Assembly (NCBI RefSeq): GCF_030272615.1
Contig: NC_081414.1
Location: forward strand, 525,074,137 to 525,138,136
Direction of reading: 5' to 3'
DNA from: Cryptomeria japonica
Taxonomy: Eukaryota; Streptophyta; Pinopsida; Cupressales; Cupressaceae
DNA: 64,000 bases
The position numbers were made by a program, and so were the translations under genes. Below the pieces are notes generated by a model that saw nothing but the letters and a program-made list of their open reading frames with translations, was not told the DNA's origin and searched no databases. Numbering within the stretch: the first letter of the stretch is position 1; the number at the start of each line of letters is the position of its first letter. Positions 11,750 through 24,141 of this stretch are shown here, one piece after another.

Positions 11750-14393
11750 TGTAGTGTCCACCCTTGATTTGACTTATTTTGACTAGAGTTGACTTTTATA
11801 TTATGCTTGACAGACTTATCTAGACTATATTTTGATGATTTGGATGATGATTACTCATGTTCTTTAGTGACTTATGATTGATATTAGACACTATTGGACA
11901 TATGCTATTTTCATTATCTATATGGATGTTGGTACTATCATGATTGATCATGTGATTTGATGATATATATACTCAATGGACTTTATATGCTCACTATGTG
12001 ATGGATTATTGATAGATTAGATTTATCATGGTTTTGATGATGATTATGATTACGCTAACCCTACTTCATGATTACATATGATGAGATGTTTATGAGATGT
12101 GTTTGACTATTGTTTGACTGTCTTCGTGATAGAGACGATTCCACATCACTCATTGTGAGCGGGATGTGTCATCACGATTCTCTATCACTTTCTTGTTCTA
12201 TATATGTATATGTATATGCGGTATTGTCATTTTGTGGTTGCAGGATTTTGTAGGTACCAGATATCGACTTCACCTGGCTTCACAGGTCTGAGCGTGTCTT
12301 TAGTTCCAATGGCTTATGTGGTTTGGAGATGGCATGGCATGAATCTAGAAACATAAGCACTATTTTAGGATGCATATGCATGGTTCTGGAAAAGCGTTGT
12401 CCTTCTTGACAGAAGCGCTGTTCCTTTTGGCAGAAGCGCTGTCCTGTGGGGCAAAAGTGCTAACCTATCCTTTGTTTTGTACTTTCACAGTTTTGGTCAT
12501 TTTTGAAGTATTTTCCTGAATTGATTTTTGTACCAGAGGCTTTATTTGAGCTCTGTTAATATTTCCCAGTTTTGGGTTTTATTAGTTTTGATGCATTTTG
12601 ATGGTTTTGAGTATATTTGTTTCTCTATGGATATTATAGACTCTCTTCGATGTGGATAGGCCATGGATGATTGAGATGATTTCTATGCTATTTTGGACCA
12701 GCAAGTGAGTAGGCCTTGCTGCGATGTTATTCTTTATTTGATGGCAGCATTTGATGGCTTGATATGCCTTTGTTATTGCTAGCCAAGAGGCTCATTTTGT
12801 TGTATTGATGCTGTTGTAGCCTTGTTTATGTTGTAAGAGTATGTGTGGAAGTTGTTGGCTGCATTGAGTATTATTTTCATGTAATTATGTTGGTAGAGTC
12901 TCTTGTGATTTATTGTTGGCCATGTTAGGAGGAGTGGACTTCCTTGTGATGACCGGGGTCAAGAGAGATAGGCTTGCATGAGGTTCCTTGTAAGGATGCA
13001 TGAAGTCTAGACCCCCAGGGCACATTGGAGTTTTTTGTGATTGTAAATAAGTGATAACCTAATAATTGATGGGTTGGGTAGTTAGATTAATTAATAAGAT
13101 GATAAATTGATTTGTGCCTCATGACTTAGTCCTAGGGAGGATGTTTTAGGATAAGCATGAGAAGGCCATGAAGACAGTAAGCTAATCTCCCTTAGTCTCT
13201 CATAGGTTGAGATGGCTCCACATGTCCATCAGGCTAGTGCCTTGTGTTATTATGTTATTATGTTATGAGGATGGCATGTGATGACACTCCACTCCTACAT
13301 GTGTTTCCCCTTTATGCTTTATGATTATGCTTATTGGATGCATTTATGTCTTGATGAGTTTTATGCCTCTTGGAGTTCACCCTTGTTGTATGTGTGAGTT
13401 CTTTCTTGAGAGTCCTTGTGAGGTTAGTCTCCTTGTTTATAGGTTCCAGCTTAGGTTTAGAGTATGTGCTGGGACCTTGTGTCATCTCCTAGCATGGGGG
13501 GTGGTTCCTTTGGTTCCACATGGTTGGGAGGTTGGTGCTTTTTAGGCATTGGGATGTTCTCTTGGATTCTTCTTGCGTGGATGTGGATTCTTCTTCATGA
13601 TTTACTATGGATGTACCTTGTAGCAAATTTATGTAATGGATAAGATGAAATGCATGTAATGTAACATTCTTGTATATAGTAGATGAATTCTTGTAGTAGA
13701 AAGAGATATGTTCATGTTGTTTTTAATGTATTCATATTTGTAAGATGAATTCTAGTTGGAGATTGGAATTTAGAGATATTATATTTGTACTATTGTAGAG
13801 ATATGATTTTATGAATCATGGAAATAAAGTCGATTATAGTTGGAATAGAATTTTATTGCATTATGGATTAGTTGTATTATTTCATGGAATGTTTAGAGGC
13901 TAGTTAGAATGTTAAATAATCTTGAAAGAGGAATATTCGTAGATTAATAAGTGAATATGTTAGAAGATGTTAATTGGATCTAGTAAATAGGAATGATTCA
14001 CATAGATGCATTGGTAGAAAGGAAATTATGCATATCATGAGGAATAAGTAATGTGGTAGGTTTCATATCTCATGGTTAAAGAATTAGAATATGATGTATT
14101 AATGAATGTGAAATATATCTATTGTGTGTGTAGTATGTTATTGTGGAAATAAATTAAGTAATGATGTTAAAGTACCCTAGAGAAAGATTATTGATGTTGT
14201 GTTATTTTCGCTTGCGTTATTTGATAAAATGAGCAATGATGCATGTTCATATTTGTAAATTGGTTAATGGATGTAAACAGATGGAGATGTTATATATTGC
14301 ATTAGTTGTTATTAGATGTTAAATAATTATTATTTTTATCTCCATTCGTATATTATTGTTTAGTTTCTTTAGGGTATTTGGGTGGGCATTACA
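11750..14393 (+). repeat. 3' LTR of element A (2,644 bp, internally deleted)
   Basis: Same ends as the 5' LTR (TGTAGTGTCC to GCATTACA). At about 12337 it jumps from the equivalent of 3527 to the equivalent of 4919, losing about 1.39 kb including the AT-rich block and the start of the minisatellite. The rest is closely similar with scattered substitutions. Confidence 0.93.
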
Positions 14394-14398
14394 TTCAC
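14394..14398. repeat. Target-site duplication of element A, right (TTCAC)
   Basis: Exact repeat of 2935-2939, closing element A. Confidence 0.93.
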
Positions 14399-17236
14399 TA
14401 TCATGTTTGCTCGGGGACTATTACAACCTTATTGACTACAAAATTTTTGACCATGATCCTCTGTTCCTTAATCTCTATATATTCAAGAAGGCTTTTGTGA
14501 TTGAAAATGGCCTTGACAAATTTTGAATTTTGTCTCTCTGTATCTTAGACTACAACTTAGCTTCCTAGTTGTTGCAATTCATAACATGAACTAACTTCAA
14601 TAACCTCTCATGCTCTTTAACTATTTTGAAAAATTCTTTTGTGACTGTACTATGGAGCAAACTCATCATAGAGCTTTGTTTGATTGTTATCTTTGATAAC
14701 TCTTTCTCCATGGTAAATTGATGTCCTTGATGGTGGTTGGATTTGGTTTTGATAGCTATCTATGTCATATCCTTGGACCATCTTCATGACTGCTTTGTGT
14801 TTGCCTTTTGATGCTTCCTCGTGTCTACTTTCAATCACTTGTGTATGCCCATGACTACTCATGTATTGCTAAAATTCTTTATTATGATGGTTATTTCTCA
14901 TAATCTTATCTATAGACCGAGATATTAAGTGTTGCAACCATGCTTTGTTGCAAATGTTGTTATATGTTCATTATGGATGATTCCTTTTGATGGACTATGG
15001 CCTAATTGATTACTAAACTTTGGTCTTCTTGTGTTTGCATTTATTGTTCTAATACATCCCTTAGATGTTTTCATTGTGCTATTTGACTGTGTTTTTCTCA
15101 TGGTTAACATGGTCTATGACTGTATCTTTTATGTTTTGATCTTGCTTTGGGCAGAAAGATGAATGTTTGTCCTCTGGGAATGCTTTCTTATTTGTACTTT
15201 GGAACTACATTATCTTTATGATCACATTCATATATTGGGATATTGAAGGGATATTGCTCAGTATAAGCCTTTGCCTTTTTTTTAAATTTTTTTTGTTCTA
15301 TGCAATGTTCGTGACTATGATAATCTTGAAGTTATCCTAAATTGTTTGAATTAATTAAAAATCTCTTTGAGTGCTTTGAAGCAATATGAAGTATCAATCG
15401 TATGCCTACACATGACATACACTTGTTATGACTTATGTTTGTCTTCTTTTATGGTTTGTTGTTGTCTCAAGTCTAAGACCAAAGATCACTTCTTTCTAGG
15501 TCTCAGTGACCTTCTGTGTAGAGGTTGTAACTTATCCTTGGGCTTATAGTGTCTGCCAAATATTATTTCAAAAATAATACGTGACTGTCAAAATCTTTTA
15601 CACTACCGCTATTTCCTACTATCCTTTTGAACACCCTATTTTTGTATCTCCTTAAACTGTCAAGGCTTTCAAATCTTCATGACTTCATTAATTCACCTTT
15701 GGACTACCAATATGCTATTTCCTAGTGATTGTTCTAATATATTGATAGTGAAAACTTATTCCTTGCATTCATATTTATAATTGATTCTGCATCCTATATG
15801 AGATTCTCTCTACTATTTCTCTCTTTATCTGCAACATGAAAGCATAGGTTTCTTCTCTTTATTTTCCTTGTGACTTTCTACTTTGTCCCAACAATGACTA
15901 CACTTTTCTTGTACGATTGTGACTGGTCTTTTAGAGTTGCTACTACTGGTTTCTTATATACTTTCCTCTGCCATTCATGTATCTTATGACTACTAAGAAC
16001 TTGTTTCCTTACCACAATGGTGGAACTTATGATTATTCATTTACAATGAAAAAGACTGTATCTATATTTTGATTATTGTTCCTTCATTGTAGTCCAATTT
16101 GACAATGATCTTTCCTTTTACTCAAAATTATTACATTCACATTGTCAATCCTATAAGGTTATTGTATTGAAGTGCGATCTTTGTTTCTCAAAACTGATTT
16201 ATGTTAGATCTACAACATTATCTTTTGAAAGAATTTGGTCACTTCCTTTAGGGTGCCAAAATCAAAGAGACATAACCATCCTTGACCAAAGCATTGACCG
16301 AACAATGAATAAAATGTTTACTCTAAAGGCAATGAAATTCATAACCAAAGAACTCTTCCATTGTTTATAAACTCAACTTGATGTATCATACAAAAAACCC
16401 ATTTTGATAATGAATGGAAAAAATGTATAGTATGAAAACTATATTGATTGAACAATGCAGATGACAATAGAACCATTCATTTGTTGAAAAGTAAGGTTTT
16501 GTTCAGATTCAAAACCGTACCTCTAGCCACAAATTTCTTAATTATAACTTCTTGTTTGTCTTTAGTTTTTTACTCTCTAAAGCTTGGGACCATTGTAGAC
16601 ATGTGTGATCCTTTGCATGCCACAGGTGATTTCTCTTTGATGAGCCTTTGATGATGAAAATGCATGCATGAGTAATTTTGCGTGCAACTCTTTTGCCAAA
16701 AAAAATTCATATTCATAATAAAAGCACATGATCTAAGGAGTAAACTCCATGTAAAATTGCAAAGAAACCCTAAGCCAATTCATTCTATGCAAAGAACTGC
16801 TTCTTTATATGTCATGCTACGTAGAAAAAACAACTTTAGATTCTTGGATGAATATGCAAAATGGAAGATTCACCTTTCTTTAAAAAATAATTTCCCTCCA
16901 AACTTTAAAACAAGCTTGCACTTGAATACATGATACGTGGATACCTTTTTGGAAAAAATTAAAGAAAATCTAGAAATGAATCTTGGAACTTTGACCACAA
17001 AACAAGAGATATTTTTCCCTAGTTTTTCCTCTTTTAGGAACTTTAAACCCTTCTAAGCCTCCTTATAAGATTTAGGATTCTCTCTAAGGCTATTTTTATC
17101 TAGAGATGAAAAATAGGTAACAAAATAATGTTTTATGTGTTATGAGATCTCACCATAGCGTGTGGAGATCCAAATTATAGTTAATTGCATTGGAGAATAT
17201 GTTTTCATTGTTAATTGTTTATATGGATGTGTACAA
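14399..17236. other. Unassigned AT-rich DNA between elements A and C
   Basis: No LTR pair, RNA gene or recognised protein. Short open frames on both strands (for example 14650-14862 and 14925-15110 minus, 16682-16933 plus) have low-complexity Lys/Asn/Thr-rich composition and no domain I know. It may be an old decayed transposon carrying the insertion sites of A and C. Confidence 0.5.
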
Positions 17237-17983
17237 TGTTGATATGTTGTTAATTATACTATGATGATTGTAGATTGGTGAATTGATCTTTGGAAGATGT
17301 GTTTTGGTCCCCTCTTTCTCCTGGAGTGGATTAATGTGTGTGTTTTTGGTCTAGAAGGTATATTTTGGTTCAGGCCAACTTGGTTCAAGCTTTGATGATC
17401 TATCTTATATATAAGGATGATGATGTAATTGAGTTGTGAGTGGAAAAGTGTGATGAGGTGTGGAGTGTAGATATATTTTGCAAAGATAAGTAGTTAGGTT
17501 TGATGAAGAGTAGAGAAGAAGAGTTGTGTTCGAATGATATGCAAGTTGTGCTAAGACTGTGACAAAGATATGAGACAGAGTGTTGGAAGTTGAGGTATAA
17601 GTTGTGTGTGCTGATGTTGGTTGCTTGATGCAGAGTTCAAGGAAAACTTCATGATCAAGAGATCCTTCTTTTCATATCATTTTTGTATCTTGCCTTGCTG
17701 CAGTTAGCTTCAGGTTTTGCAAGTCCTCTTTTGTATCTTTCCCCAAGAGTAGTTAGCCTTGATTTTCAAGTCTAGAGTAGTAAGCTCTTTTATTTATAAT
17801 CTAATATACATAGTAGATATTATTTTATGAGCCACCGTGGTTTTTCCCTATTTGGGTTTTCCACATAGAAAATATTGGTGTTCTTGTGTTGGATGTGTGT
17901 TGATTCTTAATTGTTTATGTGCTGAATCAATTTCTATTTTAGATTGATTCACCCCCCCTCTCAGTCCTACCTTGGGTTCAACA
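17237..17983 (+). repeat. 5' LTR of Copia element C
   Basis: The right end is firm: TTCAACA at 17977-17983 is followed by a primer site. The left end is a guess at TGTTGATA (17237) or TGTTGTTA (17245), chosen because TGTTG mirrors CAACA. A TATATATAAGG box lies near 17407. No matching 3' LTR exists in the window, so the start cannot be proved. Confidence 0.6.
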
Positions 17984-17985
17984 AT

Positions 17986-17997
17986 TGGTATCAAAGC
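17986..17997 (+). promoter_or_regulatory. Primer binding site of C (tRNA-iMet, one mismatch)
   Basis: TGGTATCAAAGC begins two bases after the LTR. It differs from the usual TGGTATCAGAGC by one G-to-A change. Confidence 0.85.
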
Positions 17998-18041
17998 AAG
18001 GTTCCTCCTAAGTAAGCTTAACCACTTGAGGTAGATCTAGT

Positions 18042-18870
18042 ATGGCACACGACGTGCATTATAAAGTTCTAATCTTTGATAATCCAAAGTTTTCATACTA
18101 GAAGGAGAGAATGGAGTTAAATTTAGAGACATTGTAGAATGGAATTTGGGAAATCATTTAGACCAAATATACACCTCCACAGGGTGGTGCTCAAACTTTG
18201 AATGAGATAAAGTTAAAGGAGATTAATGCAAAGGCTAGAGCTATAATCTTCAATTGTATAAGTGATTTAGTGATTGGAAGGGTAAAAGGATTGTTGGAAG
18301 CTAAAGCTATGTGTAACAAGCTGTGATTGGCATATAAAAGAGATCTGAAGATAAAGCAGGTTAGGTTGATTAATTTGAAGAAAAAGTATGAGTATTTTAG
18401 AATTCTTGAAGATGAAGGTGTTGAGAAATATATTCATAGAGTGACTAATCTTATTGATGGTATTAGAGCTGCCAGTGGACATTTGGATGAATGTGATGTT
18501 GTTCATAAGATCTTGCTGACTTTTCCTAAATCATACAAGCCTACAAGATGTGCTATACAAGAAAGCAATGATTTGAGTAACTATACCATTTATCAACTTA
18601 TTGGTACTTTAGCAGCCTTTGACATTTTAGAAATGGAGGAAGAGAAAAGAGAATGAAAGAAACAACATTTAATATTTCAAGACATGATGATCTAGAATGT
18701 AATCAAGATATAGATAAAGCTAAAGAAAACTTTGTGAGAAGATTGCAGTGAGGCACTAGAAAGTACAAAGATAAGTTACCTTCATTTTTTTTTTATTGTG
18801 TTAGAATTGGACATTATATGCTTCTAATTGCACTTACATAGAAGAATATAAGAGGTTGGATGATGATGAG
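18042..18870 (+). pseudogene. gag: Copia C gag (UBN2-type), broken
   Basis: The start ATG 18042 follows the primer site by about 45 bases. The frame shows a Copia gag: FDNPKFSY near the start, an area of LKEINAKARAIIFNCISD, and LINLKKKYEYFRILEDEGVE (about 18366), EKYIHRVTNLIDGIRA and HKILLTFPKSYKPTRCAI, the usual UBN2-type capsid motifs. Stops lie near 18099, 18132, 18159 and 18324. The zinc-knuckle area near 18790-18850 is barely readable. The protein would form the particle; here it is dead. Confidence 0.82.
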
Positions 18871-19290
18871 AAGAAAAACAAGTTTAAAAGATGCAACAGT
18901 AATAGAAGAGAGAAGAAGGGCTTATGTTCTATTGAGGAACATACATATGGAGATGAAGTTGATGTTGACTCGAATGTAGAATCTTTATTTCTGACAATTG
19001 AAGATAAGGAGGATGCTTTGAAGAAACTGAAAGAAGAGAGAACTATTAAGAGTACATTGCATGCTAAGATAGAATTGAATACATGGATTATAGACTCCAA
19101 ATGTTCAAATCATATGACCAATGATAAAGACAAGTTTATTAATCTCAAGAAGTATGATGGAGGATCAGTGTTATTTGTCAAAGAAGATGGTGGAGCTATT
19201 TGAGGTATTGGAAGTGTTTTATTGATGGTAAGCATAAAACTGATGATGCTTATTATGTTGAAGGATTAAGATAGTTTGTTAAGTGTTAGT
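18856..19290 (+). pseudogene. Copia C protease remnant
   Basis: This is the Copia type of aspartic protease: WIIDSKCSNHMTNDKDKF at about 19084-19137, followed by LKKYDGGSV and, after a stop at 19201, GIGSV. The family form of the active site is DSGCSNHMT; here the glycine is lysine, which should abolish activity. An acidic Glu/Lys linker precedes it. The integrase expected next is almost absent, since only about 250 bases separate this from the reverse transcriptase N-terminal region. Confidence 0.8.
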
Positions 19291-19439
19291 CAAATGTATA
19301 AAAAAGGCTATGAAGATTTTTTTAGTAGCACCAGATATATGATCAAAAAAAGAGAAGACTGGTAAAAGAGTTGCAAAATGAGTTATAATAGGTGGAAATG
19401 TATGCTACATCAAAGATAGAAAGGAGAGTAAATGTTTTC

Positions 19440-20522
19440 TAGCGCAGAAGGTTGATATTGTTTCAACAATTACTGAGAAGACAAGTGATCTGAAAGAGAG
19501 AAAAGAGAAGGGAACAAATGATGATGAAGAAGAAGATGAAGACTCAATGAAAGTTCCTTCTCAATATGTTCAGAAGCATCATTCAAAAAATCAAATAATT
19601 GGAGACAAGACAAATGGTATTCAAACAAGAAGAAAGATTGCAAAAGATAAAAAACAAGATAGTTATTGTTTTCTATCTATGACTAAGCCAAATAATTATG
19701 AGGAAGAAAGTAAGGATGAAAGTTGGGTAAAGGCTATGGAAGAAGAACTAAATTAGATCTATAAGAACAAGACTTGGGAGCTCCAGTATCTAGATCAGTT
19801 GAAAAAATGTATTAGGAACTAAATGGGTATTCAGAAATAAGTTGAATGAGCAAGGATGAGTGACAAGGAATAAAGAAAAGGCTAGTATGAAAAAGATATT
19901 CTCAGGTGGAAGGTATAGACTTTGAAGAAACATTTTCTCTGGTAGAAAGGATGTATGCTATTTATATGTTTCTTGCATTTTCCTCTTATAAGAAGTTAAG
20001 AGTTTATCATATAGATGCCAAATTGGTATTTTTCAATGGAGATCTAGAAGAAGTTTACATTGAGCAACTAGATGGTTTCAAATTGAAAGAAGATCCAAAT
20101 ATGATGTGCAAATTGAAGGGAGCATTGTATGGACTTAAATAGGCACCGAGGGCCTGATATGCAATATTGGACATGTATTTGTTTCAGTAGAATTTTAGGA
20201 AAGGTACAACAAATGGTAATCTTTATTTCAAGATTGACGGAGATAAGTTGTTAATTGTTATAGTTTATGTTAATGGCATTATATTTGGAGGAAACAAAAG
20301 TTTATGTAAAGATTTTTGTAAAGAGATGCATAAAGAATTTGAGATGTCAATGATTGGTGATTTGTCTTTCTTTCTTGGGTTGCAAGTTATTCAATGAGAA
20401 AATGGATTTTTTTTTCTCTCAGAGCAAGTATGTGAAGAAAATGTAGAAGAAATTTGGTATTGATGATTGCAAACTAGTTACAACTCCTTTAACCATTGGA
20501 TGCAAGTTGAGAAAAGATGATG
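19440..20522 (+). pseudogene. pol: Copia C reverse transcriptase, 5' part, cut by element B
   Basis: The frame gives ESWVKAMEEELN (19718-19753), GTKWVFRNK, EGIDFEETFSLV, VYHIDAKLVFFNGDLEEVY, QLDGFKLKEDPN and KLKGALYGLK (about 20113), all Copia reverse-transcriptase landmarks. The catalytic motif reads YVNGIIFGG at 20267 instead of YVDDIIFGG, so both aspartates are lost. Several stops and two frame changes occur. The sequence breaks at 20522 after GCKLRKDD, where element B is inserted; the same frame resumes at 56838 with ESW. Confidence 0.88.
20518..20522. repeat. Target-site duplication of element B, left (TGATG)
   Basis: TGATG precedes the LTR of B and is repeated exactly at 56835-56839. 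Removing B and one copy restores the Copia reading frame across the gap. Confidence 0.95.
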
Positions 20523-21328
20523 TGTGAGGCCCTACCCCAAACCATCCTAGCATTTTAGTGATTTTCATGTTGGAACTATTATGGATGCTTTATTTTTATG
20601 CATTATGGATATAGAACTTTATATGATCCTAGGATTGGATAACATTGATATATTGATGCTTCATTTCTATGCATTATGGATATAGAATTTTATATGATTC
20701 AAGAATAGGATAACATTGAGATGGTGTATGTCATTATTTGATTTGTAGGACTTTATTATGATACTAGAAATATGATGCATATCTTATGAATGGATTAAAT
20801 TTACGAGGATTATGATAATTGCTTATGTGGATTTGATTTGATATATGGTAAATTGATTTGTATGATGTCAATTGTATGCAGAGTGATTGATTTGTATTCT
20901 TATTTATGTGCTTAATATTATATGAGGCTATTGGGAAGTACTAATGTGTAATTGAGATGTGCAGGAAAATTATCCATGTGACCATGGAAACATTATGGAG
21001 AATCAAGCCTAGACCTATGTACGTTTGTAAAACCAGGGGTTGTCTATTTAGAGAGAGAACACCCCATATGTATCATATTTTATTCATAAATGTAAATGTT
21101 TGCATGTGTGTTAAATTATATTTATTAATTTGTTTAAATCATACATGAGACAATTGCCATGTGTGTGTTTGTGATGTGGAATTCCTTTTGTAGTGTCACT
21201 TGACACATATGTTGTATGTTGAGTTGGCATTGTCATGTCACCTTTTGTGAAATTTATTTTTACCAATGATATATTTCCAAATTATCCTTGAAGGCCCCAA
21301 GTAAATCTAGGATAGTGAGCCATTAGGA

Positions 21329-21349
21329 GGGTCAACTCAGAGTTGACCC
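21329..21349. promoter_or_regulatory. Perfect W-box palindrome in LTR B
   Basis: GGGTCAACTC and GAGTTGACCC face each other across one base, giving TTGACC on both strands. It is identical at 53240-53260 in the 3' LTR. It could bind a WRKY dimer or other palindrome reader; this is inference. Confidence 0.5.
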
Positions 21350-23278
21350 GTAGTTAAACTTTAGGTGGACTTTCAAAGGGTTAAACCAAATCCTAGAGTC
21401 AATTTTGGAGCATTTTTAATGGGCCTCATGGGGTACCTATGGGTGAAGGCCAAATTTGGCCATGTGTCCACCCCCTAGGACTTGTTTAACCTCCCCAAAA
21501 AGTGGATTTCCCAAGATGGCCTAATTTCATCTTTAGGAGAGTCATTCTTGGTTGGATAACCTTCTTGGTATGTGTCATTCCTCTTCCCCATTTCATTCCC
21601 CTTTTTGAGGTACCTTGGTTAGGGAGTGTGTAAGACCTAGGGAAGACCAACCAATGGGAGCTTCTCACTCTATCCAAGAGGATTGGAAAGAGTGAGAGAA
21701 GCCTTCTTAGGCAAGAGATTGAGACCTAGGAAGTTAATCACCCACTCTCCATCTTTGGAGATGAGATCTTGCAGTTTTGAAACCAGTTTAGAATAGAATT
21801 TTGGCTAAGTGTTGAAGAAAAGAAGTGTGGATTTGGGTTGCTCTTCTCCAAACTATCCCTAGCAAACCCTTGGCAGATTCAAGGTTGGTTCATTTTCTTA
21901 CTTTGTATGTTGAAAATTTGTTTTGAAAGATTGCTTGAATATAATTGTTTGCTTCCCTTGTATTTCCTTTTTGAAAATGTTTATGTGATGTTTCTCTTAT
22001 TTCTTTTTGTATGCGTTTTCTTATGTTTTGGGAGTATCCAAGGCCATCTTACCCTTGAGAGGGCAGAATGGTCTTGGGGGTGGAAGGTGTTTGATAGCCT
22101 TAGAGTGAGAGGCTCTCTTTTAGAGAGTGATCTCAAGGGTTTGTTTATGCGATCCTTGCTGCATAGTTTTGTTTATGCATTTGGGGGTCATAAGGAGAGA
22201 AAGTATGGCATGTATACCTTGGGGGTCATAAGGATGTTGAGTTAAGATGGACTTATGTTGTGTTCTTGGTTGCCATGAGTTGGCTTGTGATCTACTATCT
22301 TGCAGTTCTCCTCAAGGTACTTGGTCCACTTCCACCCATGTAAACATCACATTATGTGATGAAGTTCAGCCTTGGGATGGGAATGTGTTTGCTGTGAGCT
22401 TTTCCTTTCTTGTTTGTGTATTGTTTGAGTGTAACCCATCTAGGTCTTGGTTCTCCAAGCTTGGGGGTGGCTTCTAGTAAGCCTAGGCTAGGAGGTGAGC
22501 CCTCCATGGTCACGGCCTTAAGATTTTGTATTGCAGGTTGCTTTGGGAAGGGATTGAAGGAAAAGCTTGGATATGGTCTTGCTGAATCTATTTTAGTTGC
22601 AGAAAACAAATAGGAAATATAATATTGTATTTCAGTTGTAGAAATGTAAGAGAGGAGTTTTATGTTGTATTTATTTTATTTAAGTCCTCATTTATTAGGA
22701 ATGAGAGACTAGTTGGGTATTTCACCCATTGTAAAAGTTGACAAATTGTATTCAAATTATTCTTATAAGAAATGCATCTTTTTAAGTTGATATTGCAAAA
22801 GATGGTTAAATGGATATTAGAGGAATAATAGTTCTGCATTTTTAAATATTTCTAAGTGTTTTCTAGACTATATTATGCTGCTATCATTTATTTATCTCTG
22901 TCATGTTTAAAAAAAAAATGTAGAAAGTATAATGGGAATATCATGAAGTAGAAAAGTAGGAATGTTAGTAAGATAAAAATAAATATTTAGTCCTAGTGAT
23001 TTATTTATTCCAAATGCAAATAGCGTTAAATAGACATTTGAAGTATAATAGTTTTGCATTGTACAAATGATAATGTGTTTGAAGTGTTTTCTAGACTATT
23101 TTAATGCTTCCGTAGTTTCATTTATTTCTGTCATTTATCTATTTCAAAAAAAAATGCAGAAAGTTAAGTTAGGCAAATTTATCTTACTAGGTTAACTATT
23201 AGAAGTTTATAATGAAAAGAAGTGCAATTAGTCAAATCTGTTAGTTTAGAAGATCTGGTTCTATATATGTATATATAG

Positions 23279-23305
23279 ACACACACACACACACACACAC
23301 ACACA
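23279..23305. repeat. CA microsatellite in 5' LTR of B
   Basis: About 13 CA units. The equivalent place in the 3' LTR (55207-55338) is instead a run of about 66 TA units. Confidence 0.9.
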
Positions 23306-24049
23306 GACTTAGTCATAGCAAGGAAATCTAGAAATGAAAAAAAAAAAAGATATCTATTGTATTGATGTTTTATTCTGCCTTTTGACAGTTATTATTTTAT
23401 AATATCCCTGCATATTGAAAGGCTAGACAAGCATTACATTCATTTAAAATAAACATACTGAAATATAGGAAAATATAAATTACATCTGTACATACATTAT
23501 TTCTCTTATTTGCAAGCTAAGTAATAGAAAAAAAAAGAGAGAAGGAAATGCATATCTAATTACTTTGCTATCTATATTTTATTCATTCCTACATGTTTCA
23601 AAAGTATATATATATGTATATCAAAAAAAAATCTAAGCCTAGATGTCCCTTGTGATGGGTATATATACATATATATAAATATATATATAAGTATATATAT
23701 ATAAATATATATATAATTTTTTTTGAAAAACAAAATTTAACAAAAAATGCTGCTAACCCGACCCAAGGGTATCCCCAGAGTTGAGGCTCCCGCGGGCCCC
23801 TCGGGTGGTGTAGGCCCTGGGTGGTGCAGGCCCACAGAGGGGCCGTGGCGTCACTACGGGTCGTGACTTGTAGTGGCGCCCACGACACCGCTGCGGGTGG
23901 CTTAACCCCCCACCACCACTGCCAAATGCCACGACTGTTGCATAAAATGTCGCTGCCTCCATGGCTGCCACCTCCTGCAAAAACCCTACACACACATTCA
24001 TCAAGCAAAAAAAAAAAGGGAGCAAGGCTCCCAAAATAATAAAATATGC

Positions 24050-24141
24050 AACCCTAACCCATATTCGGGTTAGGGTTAGTATATAAAAATAAAAGAAAGA
24101 AGATAAGGAATGCAACCCTAGCCCATATTCGGGTTAGGGTT
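24050..24141. repeat. Two telomere-motif hairpins in LTR B
   Basis: AACCCTAACCC, loop ATATTC, GGGTTAGGGTT at 24050-24077, and AACCCTAGCCC, the same loop, GGGTTAGGGTT at 24114-24141. The stems are 11 bp, the second with one mismatch. Both recur in the 3' LTR at 55912-55939 and 55976-56003 with one change each. The motif resembles plant telomere repeat fragments. Confidence 0.75.

Larger units (their letters stand above)
2940..14393 (+). mobile_element. Element A: complete but decayed Ty3/gypsy chromovirus, 11.45 kb
   Basis: The order is 5' LTR, primer site for initiator tRNA-Met, gag, protease, reverse transcriptase, RNase H, integrase, chromodomain-like tail, purine tract, 3' LTR, flanked by TTCAC duplications. 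The integrase-then-chromodomain end places it among chromoviruses; the 4 kb LTR is in keeping with a Tekay/Del-like lineage, which is inference. The coding part holds many in-frame stops and at least two frame changes, so it cannot make its own proteins. Most stops sit where glutamine, arginine or tryptophan is expected. The 3' LTR has lost about 1.39 kb relative to the 5' copy. Its protein motifs resemble element B closely, but the LTR sequences differ. Confidence 0.93.

Noticed and set aside
14650-15110. Minus-strand frames as a possible old gag
   Set aside because: Lys/Thr/Asn-rich but without capsid or knuckle motifs.
22247-22477. Open frame kept in both LTRs of B (also 54158-54388)
   Set aside because: Both copies descend from one LTR, so sharing is not evidence of coding; no domain and poor codon pattern.
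23598-24115. Minus-strand frames of 120-136 codons over the GC-rich block of LTR B
   Set aside because: They arise from stop-poor GC-rich and TA-repeat sequence, and the block is absent from the other LTR.
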